A stretch of DNA of 64,000 nt from Aurantibacter crassamenti. Its GTDB lineage: Bacteria; Bacteroidota; Bacteroidia; Flavobacteriales; Flavobacteriaceae. Below, in pieces: positions 16,041 to 23,478 of this stretch. The notes under the pieces were generated by a model, which saw only the letters and a list, made by a program, of their open reading frames with translations, was not told the origin of the DNA and made no database searches. Location of the stretch: assembly GCF_016811105.1 (NCBI RefSeq), contig NZ_JAFBGM010000001.1, positions 2,881,714 through 2,945,713 on the forward strand. Reading direction: 5' to 3'. Numbering within the stretch: position 1 is the first letter of the stretch; each line of letters opens with the position of its first letter. The position numbers and the translations under genes were made by a program.

Positions 16041-16067
16041 AAAAAAGCTCCCGTAAAGGGAGCTTTT
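16041..16067 (-). terminator. Hairpin terminator after tRNA-Met
   Basis: On the minus strand AAAAGCTCCCTTTACGGGAGCTTTTTT forms a stem of about ten pairs with a short loop and a T-run, three bases after the tRNA 3' end. It would end tRNA-Met transcription just before GIY-YIG copy 2. Confidence 0.8.
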
Positions 16068-16069
16068 AG

Positions 16070-16143
16070 TAGCGAGAGTGGGACTTGAACCCACGGCCTC
16101 CGGGTTATGAATCCGACGCTCTAACCAGCTGAGCTACCTCGCC
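16070..16143 (-). tRNA. tRNA-Met (anticodon CAT)
   Basis: A 74-nt cloverleaf on the minus strand: acceptor 5' strand GGCGAGG, D-arm GCTCAGCTGGTTAGAGC, anticodon loop TTCATAA, T-arm GTGGGTTCAAGTCCCAC, acceptor 3' strand TCTCGCT and discriminator A. CCA is not encoded. G1-U72 and G7-U66 are wobble pairs and the top anticodon-stem pair is A-C. G1 with a paired 72 argues for elongator rather than initiator tRNA, but a CAT anticodon could also be the lysidine-modified tRNA-Ile2, which sequence alone does not exclude. A consensus promoter lies 20 bases upstream. Confidence 0.9.
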
Positions 16144-16163
16144 ATTGTTTTTAAAAACGGGTG

Positions 16164-16194
16164 CAAATATATAGTTTAATTTCATCTTCATCAA
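16164..16194 (-). promoter_or_regulatory. Bacteroidetes-type promoter of tRNA-Met
   Basis: On the minus strand a TTG (16192-16194) is followed after 20 bases by TATATTTG (16164-16171). This matches the flavobacterial consensus TTG, 17-23 bases, TAnnTTTG, and lies 20 bases before the tRNA 5' end. Confidence 0.75.
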
Positions 16195-16279
16195 AAAACA
16201 CCAATTAAAATATTCTTCATTAAATATTTTTTAATCATTCGGTTTTATATATATTGCCCATAGAAACACAACTGTTTAC

Positions 16280-16663
16280 ATGGACGATAAAATAAAGTTT
16301 GAAATTGAATTTGTAATACAATCATCTCCCCAATTGTTATACACCTATTTGTCAACGCCTTCAGGGCTTTCAGAGTGGTTTGCTGATAATGTTAATTCAC
16401 GTGGTGAGATATTTAGCTTTATTTGGGATGGCTCTGAAGAGGATGCAAAATTATTGAAACGAAAAAGCGATGATTTTGTAAAGTTTACTTGGGTAGAGAA
16501 TGAAGATGATTCGTTTTTTGAAATGAAAATCATTGTTGACGAGATTACCAAAGATGTATCATTATTCATTACTGATTTTGCAGAAGAAGATGAAGTTGAT
16601 GAGGCAAAAATGCTTTGGGAAAATCAAGTGTCTAGCCTAAAACAAGTATTAGGTTCAAAATAA
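16280..16663 (+). CDS. START-like/SRPBCC domain protein
   Basis: A 127-residue cytosolic protein with the Bet v1-like helix-grip pattern: an N-terminal strand (IKFEIEFVIQSSPQLLYTYL), then STPSGLSEWFADNV as the helix after the first strand, and a C-terminal helix ending WENQVSSLKQVLG. Flavobacterial homologues are annotated START-like domain proteins of the AHSA1 type; ligand and role are unknown. It is followed within 30 bases by a strong hairpin terminator. It is transcribed away from the tRNA-Met element. Confidence 0.85.
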   Translation: MDDKIKFEIEFVIQSSPQLLYTYLSTPSGLSEWFADNVNSRGEIFSFIWDGSEEDAKLLKRKSDDFVKFTWVENEDDSFFEMKIIVDEITKDVSLFITDFAEEDEVDEAKMLWENQVSSLKQVLGSK

Positions 16664-16689
16664 GAAGTTACATTATTGAAGTATATTTG

Positions 16690-16717
16690 GTCCCGATAAA
16701 AATTCGGGACTTTTTTT
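16690..16717 (+). terminator. Hairpin terminator abutting the next start codon
   Basis: GTCCCGA and TCGGGAC form the stem around TAAAAAT, followed by seven Ts. The ATG of the downstream gene begins at the base after the T-run, so this hairpin is either the terminator of the 16280 gene or a leader structure of the aminotransferase-like gene, or both. Confidence 0.8.
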
Positions 16718-17566
16718 ATGGTAAATTTTAACGGAAACATCGTAGCAACTACATCAGAATTATTCGGTACTCAGAATAGAGCACTGCGTTATGGAGACGC
16801 CCTAACAGAGACTTTAAGGGTGGTTAATGGTAAAGTTATATTCTGGGAAGACCATTATCTAAAACTCATGGCTGCTATGCGCGTTTTACGTATGGAGATA
16901 CCTATGAGTTTTACTATGGAGTTTCTTGAAGATGAAATTCTAAAAACCATTCGAGAGAATGAATTGGAAAATAATACAACGCTTGTAAATGTATTTGTTT
17001 TTAGAAATGTAACCACTAATAAAATTTTACCCGAGACCAGAGAAGTCGCCTATTTTATTGAAACAAAAGCTTCTAATATTTTAGAATATAGTTTTCAAGA
17101 TGATTTATATGAGGTTGAATTATTCAAAGATTTTTATGTTAGTGGTGATATGCTCTCTACAATCAATACCACCAATAAAATTCTAAATGTTGTAGGAAGT
17201 ATTTTTGCTGATGAAAATGATTACCATGATTGCTTAGTGCTAAATCATAATAAAATGGTAGTTGGCTCATTAGTGGGCAATTTGTTTTTGGTAAAAGCAA
17301 ACACCATTAAAACGGCTCCGTTAAATGATGGTTCATTAAATACCGTAATTAGAGATAAAATAATTAAGATTAGTGCTGATACAGAAGATTTTGTTTTTGA
17401 AGAAGCCTCTATTTCGCCATTTGAACTTCAAAAGGCAGATGAACTTTTTATTGCTACAATTAAAGACGGATTAATACCTATTACCAAATACCGAAAAAAA
17501 GAATACACTTTTTCAGGTACTACAAAGCTGTTGGGTAAATTGAATGAAATGGTAAAACTAGGATAG
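16718..17566 (+). CDS. Class IV aminotransferase homologue, probably catalytically altered
   Basis: A 282-residue fold-type IV PLP protein related to branched-chain/D-amino-acid aminotransferases and aminodeoxychorismate lyase. The family start is clear (FNGN, then RALRYGDALTETLRV, EDHYLKL). However, at the position where the family has the PLP-binding lysine (usual context STLKTTN) this protein has STINTTN, with Asn150. The conserved glutamate usually found in a VVEA...GNLF context is Gly183 (VVGSLVGNLF). The spacing between the two sites fits the D-amino-acid transaminase pattern. Lys154 lies nearby but four residues off. It may therefore be a pseudoenzyme or have a changed role. The start codon follows a terminator hairpin directly, which is odd. 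Confidence 0.8.
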   Translation: MVNFNGNIVATTSELFGTQNRALRYGDALTETLRVVNGKVIFWEDHYLKLMAAMRVLRMEIPMSFTMEFLEDEILKTIRENELENNTTLVNVFVFRNVTTNKILPETREVAYFIETKASNILEYSFQDDLYEVELFKDFYVSGDMLSTINTTNKILNVVGSIFADENDYHDCLVLNHNKMVVGSLVGNLFLVKANTIKTAPLNDGSLNTVIRDKIIKISADTEDFVFEEASISPFELQKADELFIATIKDGLIPITKYRKKEYTFSGTTKLLGKLNEMVKLG

Positions 17567-17578
17567 CAATAAAATTGG

Positions 17579-18139
17579 CTAGTTTAAATTTGGATTTTCC
17601 GGAGCATTGGACCAAATAAGATAGTTACCCCCTAATTGTTTCATTTTTTCTTTCCAGAAAGCATCTGTAGATTTTTGAATTATCTCGCTTTCATATTCGT
17701 TTTTGACAACAATCCAAGACTTTGAAGAAAGCTCTTCATTCAATTGAAAAGAAGACCAACCAGAATAACCCAAAAAGAAACGTATATCTTTCTCGGTAAT
17801 TACTTTAGTATTAATTAAGTTAATGGTAGTATCAAAATCACCGCCCCAATAAATACCATCTGAAATTTCAATACTATTGGTAATAAGGTGCGGTACTTTA
17901 TGAATAAAATAAAGGTTGTCTTGTTCAACTGGCCCACCATTATACACTTGAAACGGAATTTCAATTTCATTAACCAAATCTGTGATTTGATATTCTAATG
18001 GTTTGTTTAAGATAAACCCAACTGATCCATCTTCATTGTGCTCTGCTAAAAGAACAACAGAACGGTTAAAAGAAACATCACCTGTTAAGGCTGGTTCGGC
18101 AATTAATAGTTGTCCTTTTTTAGGCTTTATATCGACCAT
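17579..18139 (-). CDS. YqgE/AlgH family protein (UPF0301)
   Basis: A 186-residue cytosolic protein. The N-terminal signature KGQLLIAEPALTGDVSFNRSVVLL and GSVGFILNKPL, then VYNGGPVEQDNLYFIH and LGYSGWSSFQLNEEL, are diagnostic of YqgE/AlgH. The molecular function is not firmly known; AlgH affects alginate regulation in Pseudomonas. It is convergent with the aminotransferase-like gene (12 bases apart) and lies 111 bases downstream of the HU gene, behind HU's terminator. Confidence 0.92.
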   Translation of the reverse strand: MVDIKPKKGQLLIAEPALTGDVSFNRSVVLLAEHNEDGSVGFILNKPLEYQITDLVNEIEIPFQVYNGGPVEQDNLYFIHKVPHLITNSIEISDGIYWGGDFDTTINLINTKVITEKDIRFFLGYSGWSSFQLNEELSSKSWIVVKNEYESEIIQKSTDAFWKEKMKQLGGNYLIWSNAPENPNLN

Positions 18140-18201
18140 TTCGGTTTTGATTTCAATCTAAAATAAGATAATTCTTATTAATACCAAAGTAGTACAAAAA
18201 A

Positions 18202-18229
18202 AAAGCGTCCGCCAAAAAGGCGAACGCTT
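18202..18229 (-). terminator. Hairpin terminator of the HU gene
   Basis: On the minus strand AAGCGTTCGCC pairs with GGCGGACGCTT around a T-rich loop and is followed by a run of about ten Ts. It lies 22 bases beyond the HU stop codon, a textbook intrinsic terminator. Confidence 0.88.
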
Positions 18230-18250
18230 CAATACTATAACTGTAAAAGA

Positions 18251-18523
18251 CTAGTTTACTGAATTAGCCAAATCAGAACCTGCCTTAAACTTTACAACGT
18301 TTTTAGCAGCGATTTTGATAGTCTGCCCAGTAGAAGGGTTTCTACCTTCTCTTGCATTTCTTCTAGAAACTGCCCAAGATCCGAAACCTACTAGAGATAC
18401 ACGGTTACCACCTTTAAGAGATTTTTCAACATTTCCTAAGAAAGATTCCAATGATTTTTTTGCTGCTGCTTTCGTGATGCCAGCATCAGCTGCCATTGCA
18501 TCGATTAATTCTGTTTTGTTCAT
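18251..18523 (-). CDS. hup: HU-family DNA-binding protein
   Basis: A 90-residue histone-like protein: MNKTELIDAMAADAGITKAAAKKSLESF forms the dimerising helices (first 20 shown are diagnostic), GFGSWAVSRRNAREGRNPSTG is the DNA-binding arm with the conserved RxGRNPxTG and proline, and IKIAAKNVVKFKAGS closes the fold. It acts as a dimeric nucleoid protein that bends DNA. It is a single-gene unit with its own consensus promoter at 18566-18595 and a strong terminator, in keeping with high expression. Confidence 0.95.
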   Translation of the reverse strand: MNKTELIDAMAADAGITKAAAKKSLESFLGNVEKSLKGGNRVSLVGFGSWAVSRRNAREGRNPSTGQTIKIAAKNVVKFKAGSDLANSVN

Positions 18524-18565
18524 AACGTAATTAAATTAATTGTTGTTAAAATTATTTACTACTTA

Positions 18566-18595
18566 CAAATTTATAGCGATTTGCTTCGGACGCAA
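18566..18595 (-). promoter_or_regulatory. Bacteroidetes-type promoter of the HU gene
   Basis: Minus-strand TTG (18593-18595), exactly 19 bases, then TAAATTTG (18566-18573). This is a full match to the flavobacterial consensus TTG-N19-TAnnTTTG and predicts a 5' leader of roughly 35 bases before the HU ATG at 18523. Confidence 0.8.
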
Positions 18596-18694
18596 GTAAA
18601 ACGGGGGGAAATTGGCTTTTTTGTTAATAACTCAGGGCGTTTGTTGATAAAGTAGGCTTTTTTTTACACTCATAAGGCCAATAAAGACAGGGGT

Positions 18695-19642
18695 TTAGCC
18701 AACTTTGGCATTTTCTGACAACTTTAAACCGTTCAATAATGCCGCTACAGGCATCCTTTTTTTGCCTGGTAACTGTATTTCTTCAAGTAAGATGTAACCC
18801 AAATCAACAGCTATTTTAAGCTCCTTTTTTGTGGCAATTACCTTACCAATTTCATTAGAATGAGATTCCCTTAGCATAGAAGCTTTGTAAATCTTAAGAA
18901 AAATAGTCTCACCATTGGTTGTAAGATTTGTGTGCGCTGTTGGGTACGGACTCATACCTCTTATATGATTGTGAATTTCATCAATACTCTTATGCCAATC
19001 AATTTGACAGGTCTCTTTAAATATTTTATAAGCAGATTTTATTTCATCATCAACAACTTGTTTTGTAGTCGTAACTTTATCTTCAGCAATTAAATTAACG
19101 GTTTCTAAAGTAAGGTTTGCACCTAAATTCATGAGTTTATCATGTAGTTCACCCGCTGATTCATTTTTACCTATGCTAATTTCTTTTTGTAGGATGATTT
19201 CACCTGTATCAATTTTATCATCAATAAAGAAAGTTGTCACTCCTGTTTTAGATTCTCCATTTATGATTGCCCAATTAATAGGAGCAGCACCTCTATAATT
19301 TGGTAATAACGATGCATGAAGATTAAACGTACCATATTCTGGCATTTGCCAAACTACTTTTGGTAACATTCGAAATGCCACCACAATTTGAAGATTAGCA
19401 TTTAGCGTCTTCAATTCTTCTAAAAACGATTCGCTTTTCAGGTTTTTAGGTTGAAGAACTGTCAAATCATTTGCTAAGGCATATTGTTTTACGGCTGACT
19501 GTTGCAATTTTCTACCCCTACCAGCAGGGCGATCCGGAGCTGTAATTACGCCAACTACCTCATGATCACTTTTATTAATAGTGTCTAAGGTGGTTACCGC
19601 AAAATCTGGAGTTCCCATAAAAACAATTCTCAGTTTTCTCAT
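18695..19642 (-). CDS. fmt: Methionyl-tRNA formyltransferase
   Basis: A 315-residue cytosolic enzyme that formylates Met-tRNA(fMet) with 10-formyl-THF to start translation. The start RIVFMGTPDFAVTTLD, the APDRPAGRGRKLQ loop, the catalytic region LHASLLPNYRGAAPINWAI with Asn/His, and DDKIDTGEI are all present. The C-terminal OB-like tRNA-binding domain spans about residues 205-315. The length is normal. Its first codons overlap the recQ stop by 4 bases (19639-19642), indicating translational coupling in a recQ-fmt unit. Confidence 0.96.
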   Translation of the reverse strand: MRKLRIVFMGTPDFAVTTLDTINKSDHEVVGVITAPDRPAGRGRKLQQSAVKQYALANDLTVLQPKNLKSESFLEELKTLNANLQIVVAFRMLPKVVWQMPEYGTFNLHASLLPNYRGAAPINWAIINGESKTGVTTFFIDDKIDTGEIILQKEISIGKNESAGELHDKLMNLGANLTLETVNLIAEDKVTTTKQVVDDEIKSAYKIFKETCQIDWHKSIDEIHNHIRGMSPYPTAHTNLTTNGETIFLKIYKASMLRESHSNEIGKVIATKKELKIAVDLGYILLEEIQLPGKKRMPVAALLNGLKLSENAKVG

Positions 19643-21537
19643 TTATTTAATTGGTATTCGTTTATTGAATTAATTGTGATTTGCTCTTCTTCTAATAAGT
19701 ATTGTATACTATTAAGAATTATATTTTGTTGAAGACCCGTTATTTCTATTAATGTTCGTGATGATTTATTTCCAGTTTTTAATAGACCGATTATTATTTG
19801 GTTTATTTCAAGGTTAATATCCGCACTCACATTTGCAGTACAAATATCGCATTTTCCGCAGTCCTTTTTTTTATCCTCATTAAAATAAGAAAGTAACATT
19901 CTGTTTCTACATACTGAAGTATTCTGAACATACCGTAACATACTATACAGTTTCTCAGTTTTAATTTTATGCAATTCTTCTACCTTTCGGCTAAACATAT
20001 TTATAGTACTATCATCTTCACGAGGTACTAAAAAGTTTATTTCAAGATCATTGTCTTGAGCCTTGTATTCAATTAGAGCATCTTTCTCTAATTGCACCAA
20101 TACTTTAAGTATTAGGGCCTCTGGCTGGCTTGTTTTTTTAGAAATTAATTGTGTGTTTATTTTAGTTTCAAAATCAAAAAGGCCACCGTAAGTTCTTAGC
20201 AGCGTTTGAATTATGGTGACGGTGGTTTTAGAACTTCGATCTAAATAGTCAAAAAGCATATTTTTTGAACCTATAAATTTTACTTCTGATTGCTTTGAAA
20301 AAGATTCGGATAATGCTAATACAGAATACTGATCTAAAATTCGAAGTACATTAAATGTTTTTAGCGTATTAAACTTATAGGTATTACAGAAGTTGTATAG
20401 GCTAAATTGAAAGGCGGTTTCAACCCATTCACCATACGATATTTGAAAATAGTTGTTTAGTTTGTTGTAAACCTTTTTTATGAATTGCGTATCAGGTAAA
20501 ACACTTAAGAATTGAGAACTTACATAGGCTTCATCAGTTTTATTGGTTAACAAAACAGCTTTTGAGGCTTGACCATCTCTTCCAGCTCTTCCTGCTTCCT
20601 GAAAATAGTTTTCTAAACAATCTGGAATTTGAAAATGAACGACCAATGCAACATCAGGTTTGTCAATACCCATACCAAATGCATTGGTTGCTACCATAAC
20701 TTGCGAAGTGTTTTGTAACCAATTATTTAGCTTTTTCTTTTTTTCATTCTTGTTTAATCCGCCATGAAAAAAATCGGATTTAAAGCCATTTCCATTAAGA
20801 TAACGAGTAATGTCTACAGTAGACCTTCTCGTTCTAACATAAATGATGATACTTTTTTTTGTCGCTGCACATAATTGTTTTAGTTGATATCTTTTATCTT
20901 CAGTTCTAACAATTTGAAATGCAATATTATCTCTGGCAAAAGAATCTTTTACTGTTAAAGGGGTATCAAGGTTGAGTGTATCAATTATATCTTTAGACAC
21001 TTGTTCAGTAGCAGTAGCCGTTAGTGCTATTATAGGTGTATCAGGTAATACAGATCGCAACATACCACATTCAAGATATGCAGGTCTAAAATCATGCCCC
21101 CATTGCGAAATGCAATGCGCTTCATCTATAGCTATGAGATTAATATTCATAGCTTCGATTCTTTTAAGAACTAGTTCTTGTTTTAAACGCTCAGGTGATA
21201 GGTATAAGAATTTGTAATTTCCGTAAAGGCAATTGTCTAATAAATTGATGACTTCATCTTGTGAAATTCCACCTGTTAGCGCTAGGGCTTTAATACCTTT
21301 ATTTTTTAAGCTTTCAACTTGGTCATGAATGAGTGCAATTAATGGGGAAATAACAATGCACATACCATCATTCAAAAGTGTAGGTAATTGAAAACAGAGT
21401 GATTTACCACCCCCAGTTGGTAGTAATGCTAAAACATCACGTTTTTCTAAAACAGCAGAAACAACTTTTTCTTGCGATCCTTTGAAGTTATCGTAACCCC
21501 AATATTGTTTTAAAATGTCATGAGGGTTTTTTTGCAC
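19639..21537 (-). CDS. recQ: ATP-dependent DNA helicase RecQ
   Basis: A 632-residue superfamily-2 3'-5' DNA helicase. Walker A is in LLPTGGGKSLCFQLP (about residue 42), motif II is DEAHCISQWGHDFRP, motif VI is QEAGRAGRDGQ, and the RecQ zinc site is seen as CRNRMLL...CGKCDIC near residues 535-555. The region after the zinc site is short, so a classic HRDC domain is not evident; a winged-helix-like tail remains. It is involved in recombination and fork repair. The upstream P-loop gene ends 3 bases before it and fmt overlaps its end. Confidence 0.94.
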   Translation of the reverse strand: MQKNPHDILKQYWGYDNFKGSQEKVVSAVLEKRDVLALLPTGGGKSLCFQLPTLLNDGMCIVISPLIALIHDQVESLKNKGIKALALTGGISQDEVINLLDNCLYGNYKFLYLSPERLKQELVLKRIEAMNINLIAIDEAHCISQWGHDFRPAYLECGMLRSVLPDTPIIALTATATEQVSKDIIDTLNLDTPLTVKDSFARDNIAFQIVRTEDKRYQLKQLCAATKKSIIIYVRTRRSTVDITRYLNGNGFKSDFFHGGLNKNEKKKKLNNWLQNTSQVMVATNAFGMGIDKPDVALVVHFQIPDCLENYFQEAGRAGRDGQASKAVLLTNKTDEAYVSSQFLSVLPDTQFIKKVYNKLNNYFQISYGEWVETAFQFSLYNFCNTYKFNTLKTFNVLRILDQYSVLALSESFSKQSEVKFIGSKNMLFDYLDRSSKTTVTIIQTLLRTYGGLFDFETKINTQLISKKTSQPEALILKVLVQLEKDALIEYKAQDNDLEINFLVPREDDSTINMFSRKVEELHKIKTEKLYSMLRYVQNTSVCRNRMLLSYFNEDKKKDCGKCDICTANVSADINLEINQIIIGLLKTGNKSSRTLIEITGLQQNIILNSIQYLLEEEQITINSINEYQLNK

Positions 21538-21540
21538 CTT

Positions 21541-22101
21541 TTAGTTATTAGCTTTTTTAAGAATAAAGTCAATTCTATTTTCAATACTATCAAATGGAAC
21601 TTCAATAACGTTGTGCCCATAATCGGTATAACTTTTTCTAAGATAATCTTGAATTTTTAAACCAACCTCAAAACTTTCAAAACGTTCTTCATCAGTAGCA
21701 AAAATTTCTTTCCACATGGGCAGTAAAAAAACCAAATCATATTGATAGGCAGCAGCGGCATCAATAAATTCAGATTTTAATTCTTGCTGATAAAAATTCA
21801 TATAGGCCAATACATCTGGAACTCCACGATCAAAGAATATTAAATTTTCATTTATTTTTTTTGACTTTTTATATTGATCTGTTCGCCCGTCTAATAATTT
21901 TCTATTAAAGTCTAGCGGATCAGCAACTGAATTAATTGGGTTGGTTTCTAAAGAAGCCAAATCACCTAAATCTTTTGCTTCATTAGTTAGTTCTCTAATG
22001 TATTCATGAAAACATATATATCCTAAGGATTCTATACCTTGAATAACAGATGTTTTACCCGTTGCGGGCCCTCCGGTAATCACAATTTTTTTAGAATTCA
22101 A
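21541..22101 (-). CDS. P-loop ATPase/kinase of the AAA_28 type
   Basis: A 186-residue nucleotide-binding protein. Walker A is TGGPATGKTSVIQG at residues about 8-20, followed by FHEYIRELTNEA and a Walker B/DRG-like FFDRGVPDVLAYMNFY. These are marks of the AAA_28 group, related to nicotinamide riboside kinase-type NTPases. The substrate is unknown. It is the promoter-proximal gene of a likely AAA_28-recQ-fmt operon, with 3 bases to recQ. Divergent from the DUF493 gene across a 227-base gap. Confidence 0.85.
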   Translation of the reverse strand: MNSKKIVITGGPATGKTSVIQGIESLGYICFHEYIRELTNEAKDLGDLASLETNPINSVADPLDFNRKLLDGRTDQYKKSKKINENLIFFDRGVPDVLAYMNFYQQELKSEFIDAAAAYQYDLVFLLPMWKEIFATDEERFESFEVGLKIQDYLRKSYTDYGHNVIEVPFDSIENRIDFILKKANN

Positions 22102-22328
22102 TGAAATACTTTTTTACAAAGAAATGAAATAGAAAACGTAACCCCTTAGTAAAACAGTATTTTGAGTAAAAATCTATCGTATAATTAATCCATAGCCATA
22201 AATCAAAAACACTTTTTTATCGAAATGCTTACTCAGTACAATCATAAAATGAAGTAATCCTGTAAAAATGGGTTACCTGTATAGCTCAATAATAGCTGTC
22301 AAAATATTATATTTGTAAAAAATTTTGC

Positions 22329-22616
22329 ATGGATACTGGTAAATCTGAAGAATTCTATTCGAGATTAAAGACCCAACTTTCAGAAACTGCAACATGGCCA
22401 TCAATTTATCTGTATAAATTTATTGTACCATCGGATCCCGAAAAAATCGAACAGATTCAAAATGTTTTTGATAATATGGGGGCGGTAATTGAATCTAAAA
22501 AGTCTAAAAAGGGCAAGTATACTAGTGTTTCAGTGACCGTAAATCTTAGTAGTCCAGATCAAGTAATAGAAAAATATAAAGAAGTAGGTAAAGTAGAAGG
22601 AGTGATATCTTTATAA
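22329..22616 (+). CDS. DUF493 family protein
   Basis: A 95-residue ferredoxin-fold-like protein of the DUF493 (YbeD) family. The pattern TWPSIYLYKFIVPSDPEKI, a central KKSKKGKYTSVSVTVNLSS and the ending VIEKYKEVGKVEGVISL are typical of the Bacteroidetes form. YbeD resembles an ACT-like regulatory domain, but no role is established. It is transcribed away from the recQ cluster, with the DUF4290 and murA genes downstream. Confidence 0.88.
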   Translation: MDTGKSEEFYSRLKTQLSETATWPSIYLYKFIVPSDPEKIEQIQNVFDNMGAVIESKKSKKGKYTSVSVTVNLSSPDQVIEKYKEVGKVEGVISL

Positions 22617-22791
22617 CAAACGGAGAATTTATCTTGTAAATATTTGATTGAAAATTAATCAAAGGCCGTTTCTAATTGACGTATCAAGGTTTAGAAGAAA
22701 TTCATAAATCACTATAAAATAGTTTCACCCGCATAATTTTGTTATTTTGCCAACGTTATACTAATACGCTGAAAAGCTTAAACAATACAAT

Positions 22792-23463
22792 TTGAATTTA
22801 GTAGATAATATAGAATATAATACAGAAAGATCACATTTAATCATACCCGAGTATGGTCGTCATTTTCAAAAAATGGTAGAACATGCTATTTCTATTGAAG
22901 ATAGAGATGAACGTAATAAGGTAGCACAAGCTATTATAAGCGTTATGGGGAATTTACAACCGCATTTACGAGATGTGCCTGACTTTCAACACAAGCTTTG
23001 GGATCAATTGTTTATCATGTCTGATTTTAAATTAGATGTTGACTCACCATTTCCGATTACAACAAAGGAAATGTTACAAGAGAAACCAGAACCCTTAAGT
23101 TACCCTCAAAATTTTCCTAAATATCGATTTTACGGTAATAACATCAAACGTATGATTGATGTTGCAGTATCTTGGGAAAAAGGAGATATGCGTGATGGCT
23201 TAGAATATGCCATTGCCAACCACATGAAAAAATGTTATCTCAATTGGAACAAAGATACCGTTGAAGATAAAATTATATTTAAGCACCTTATTGAATTAAG
23301 TGATGGTGCTATTGACTTGGCTTCAAAGGAAGAGAACCTTACTGAAAGTCAACAATTTCTTAAAAACCGTTTGAGTAAGAGTAATAGTCGCAGTAGCAAT
23401 AGTCACTCAAACAAGAAAAATCAACGAAATAACAACAATAACCGCGGTAAAAAACGGTATTAA
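22792..23463 (+). CDS. DUF4290 family protein
   Basis: A 223-residue Bacteroidetes-specific protein. The conserved start NLVDNIEYNTERSHLIIPEY with YGRHFQKMVEHAISIEDR is diagnostic. The last 25 residues are a low-complexity Ser/Asn/Lys/Arg tail (SNSHSNKKNQRNNNNNRGKK), which may bind nucleic acid. The start codon is TTG at 22792, since no ATG fits the conserved beginning. It is regularly found just before murA, as here (15-base gap), implying co-transcription with cell-wall synthesis; function unknown. Confidence 0.9.
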   Translation: MNLVDNIEYNTERSHLIIPEYGRHFQKMVEHAISIEDRDERNKVAQAIISVMGNLQPHLRDVPDFQHKLWDQLFIMSDFKLDVDSPFPITTKEMLQEKPEPLSYPQNFPKYRFYGNNIKRMIDVAVSWEKGDMRDGLEYAIANHMKKCYLNWNKDTVEDKIIFKHLIELSDGAIDLASKEENLTESQQFLKNRLSKSNSRSSNSHSNKKNQRNNNNNRGKKRY

Positions 23464-23478
23464 TACCTCAAATCTTAG

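Larger units (their letters stand above)
15379..16069 (-). repeat. Two tandem GIY-YIG/tRNA-fragment units
   Basis: Unit 1 covers 15379-15724 (346 bp) and unit 2 covers 15725-16069 (345 bp). They are nearly identical, with only a few substitutions and one extra C in the hairpin of unit 1. In minus-strand order each unit is hairpin, GIY-YIG gene, then a tRNA-Met 3' fragment. The intact tRNA-Met at 16070-16143 directly precedes unit 2, so the 3' tRNA end occurs three times in a row. Confidence 0.85.

Noticed and set aside
15379-16069. Tandem units as a CRISPR-like array or rRNA/tRNA operon
   Set aside because: Only two units of about 345 bp with coding content; the tRNA parts lack 5' halves, so no extra functional tRNAs are called.
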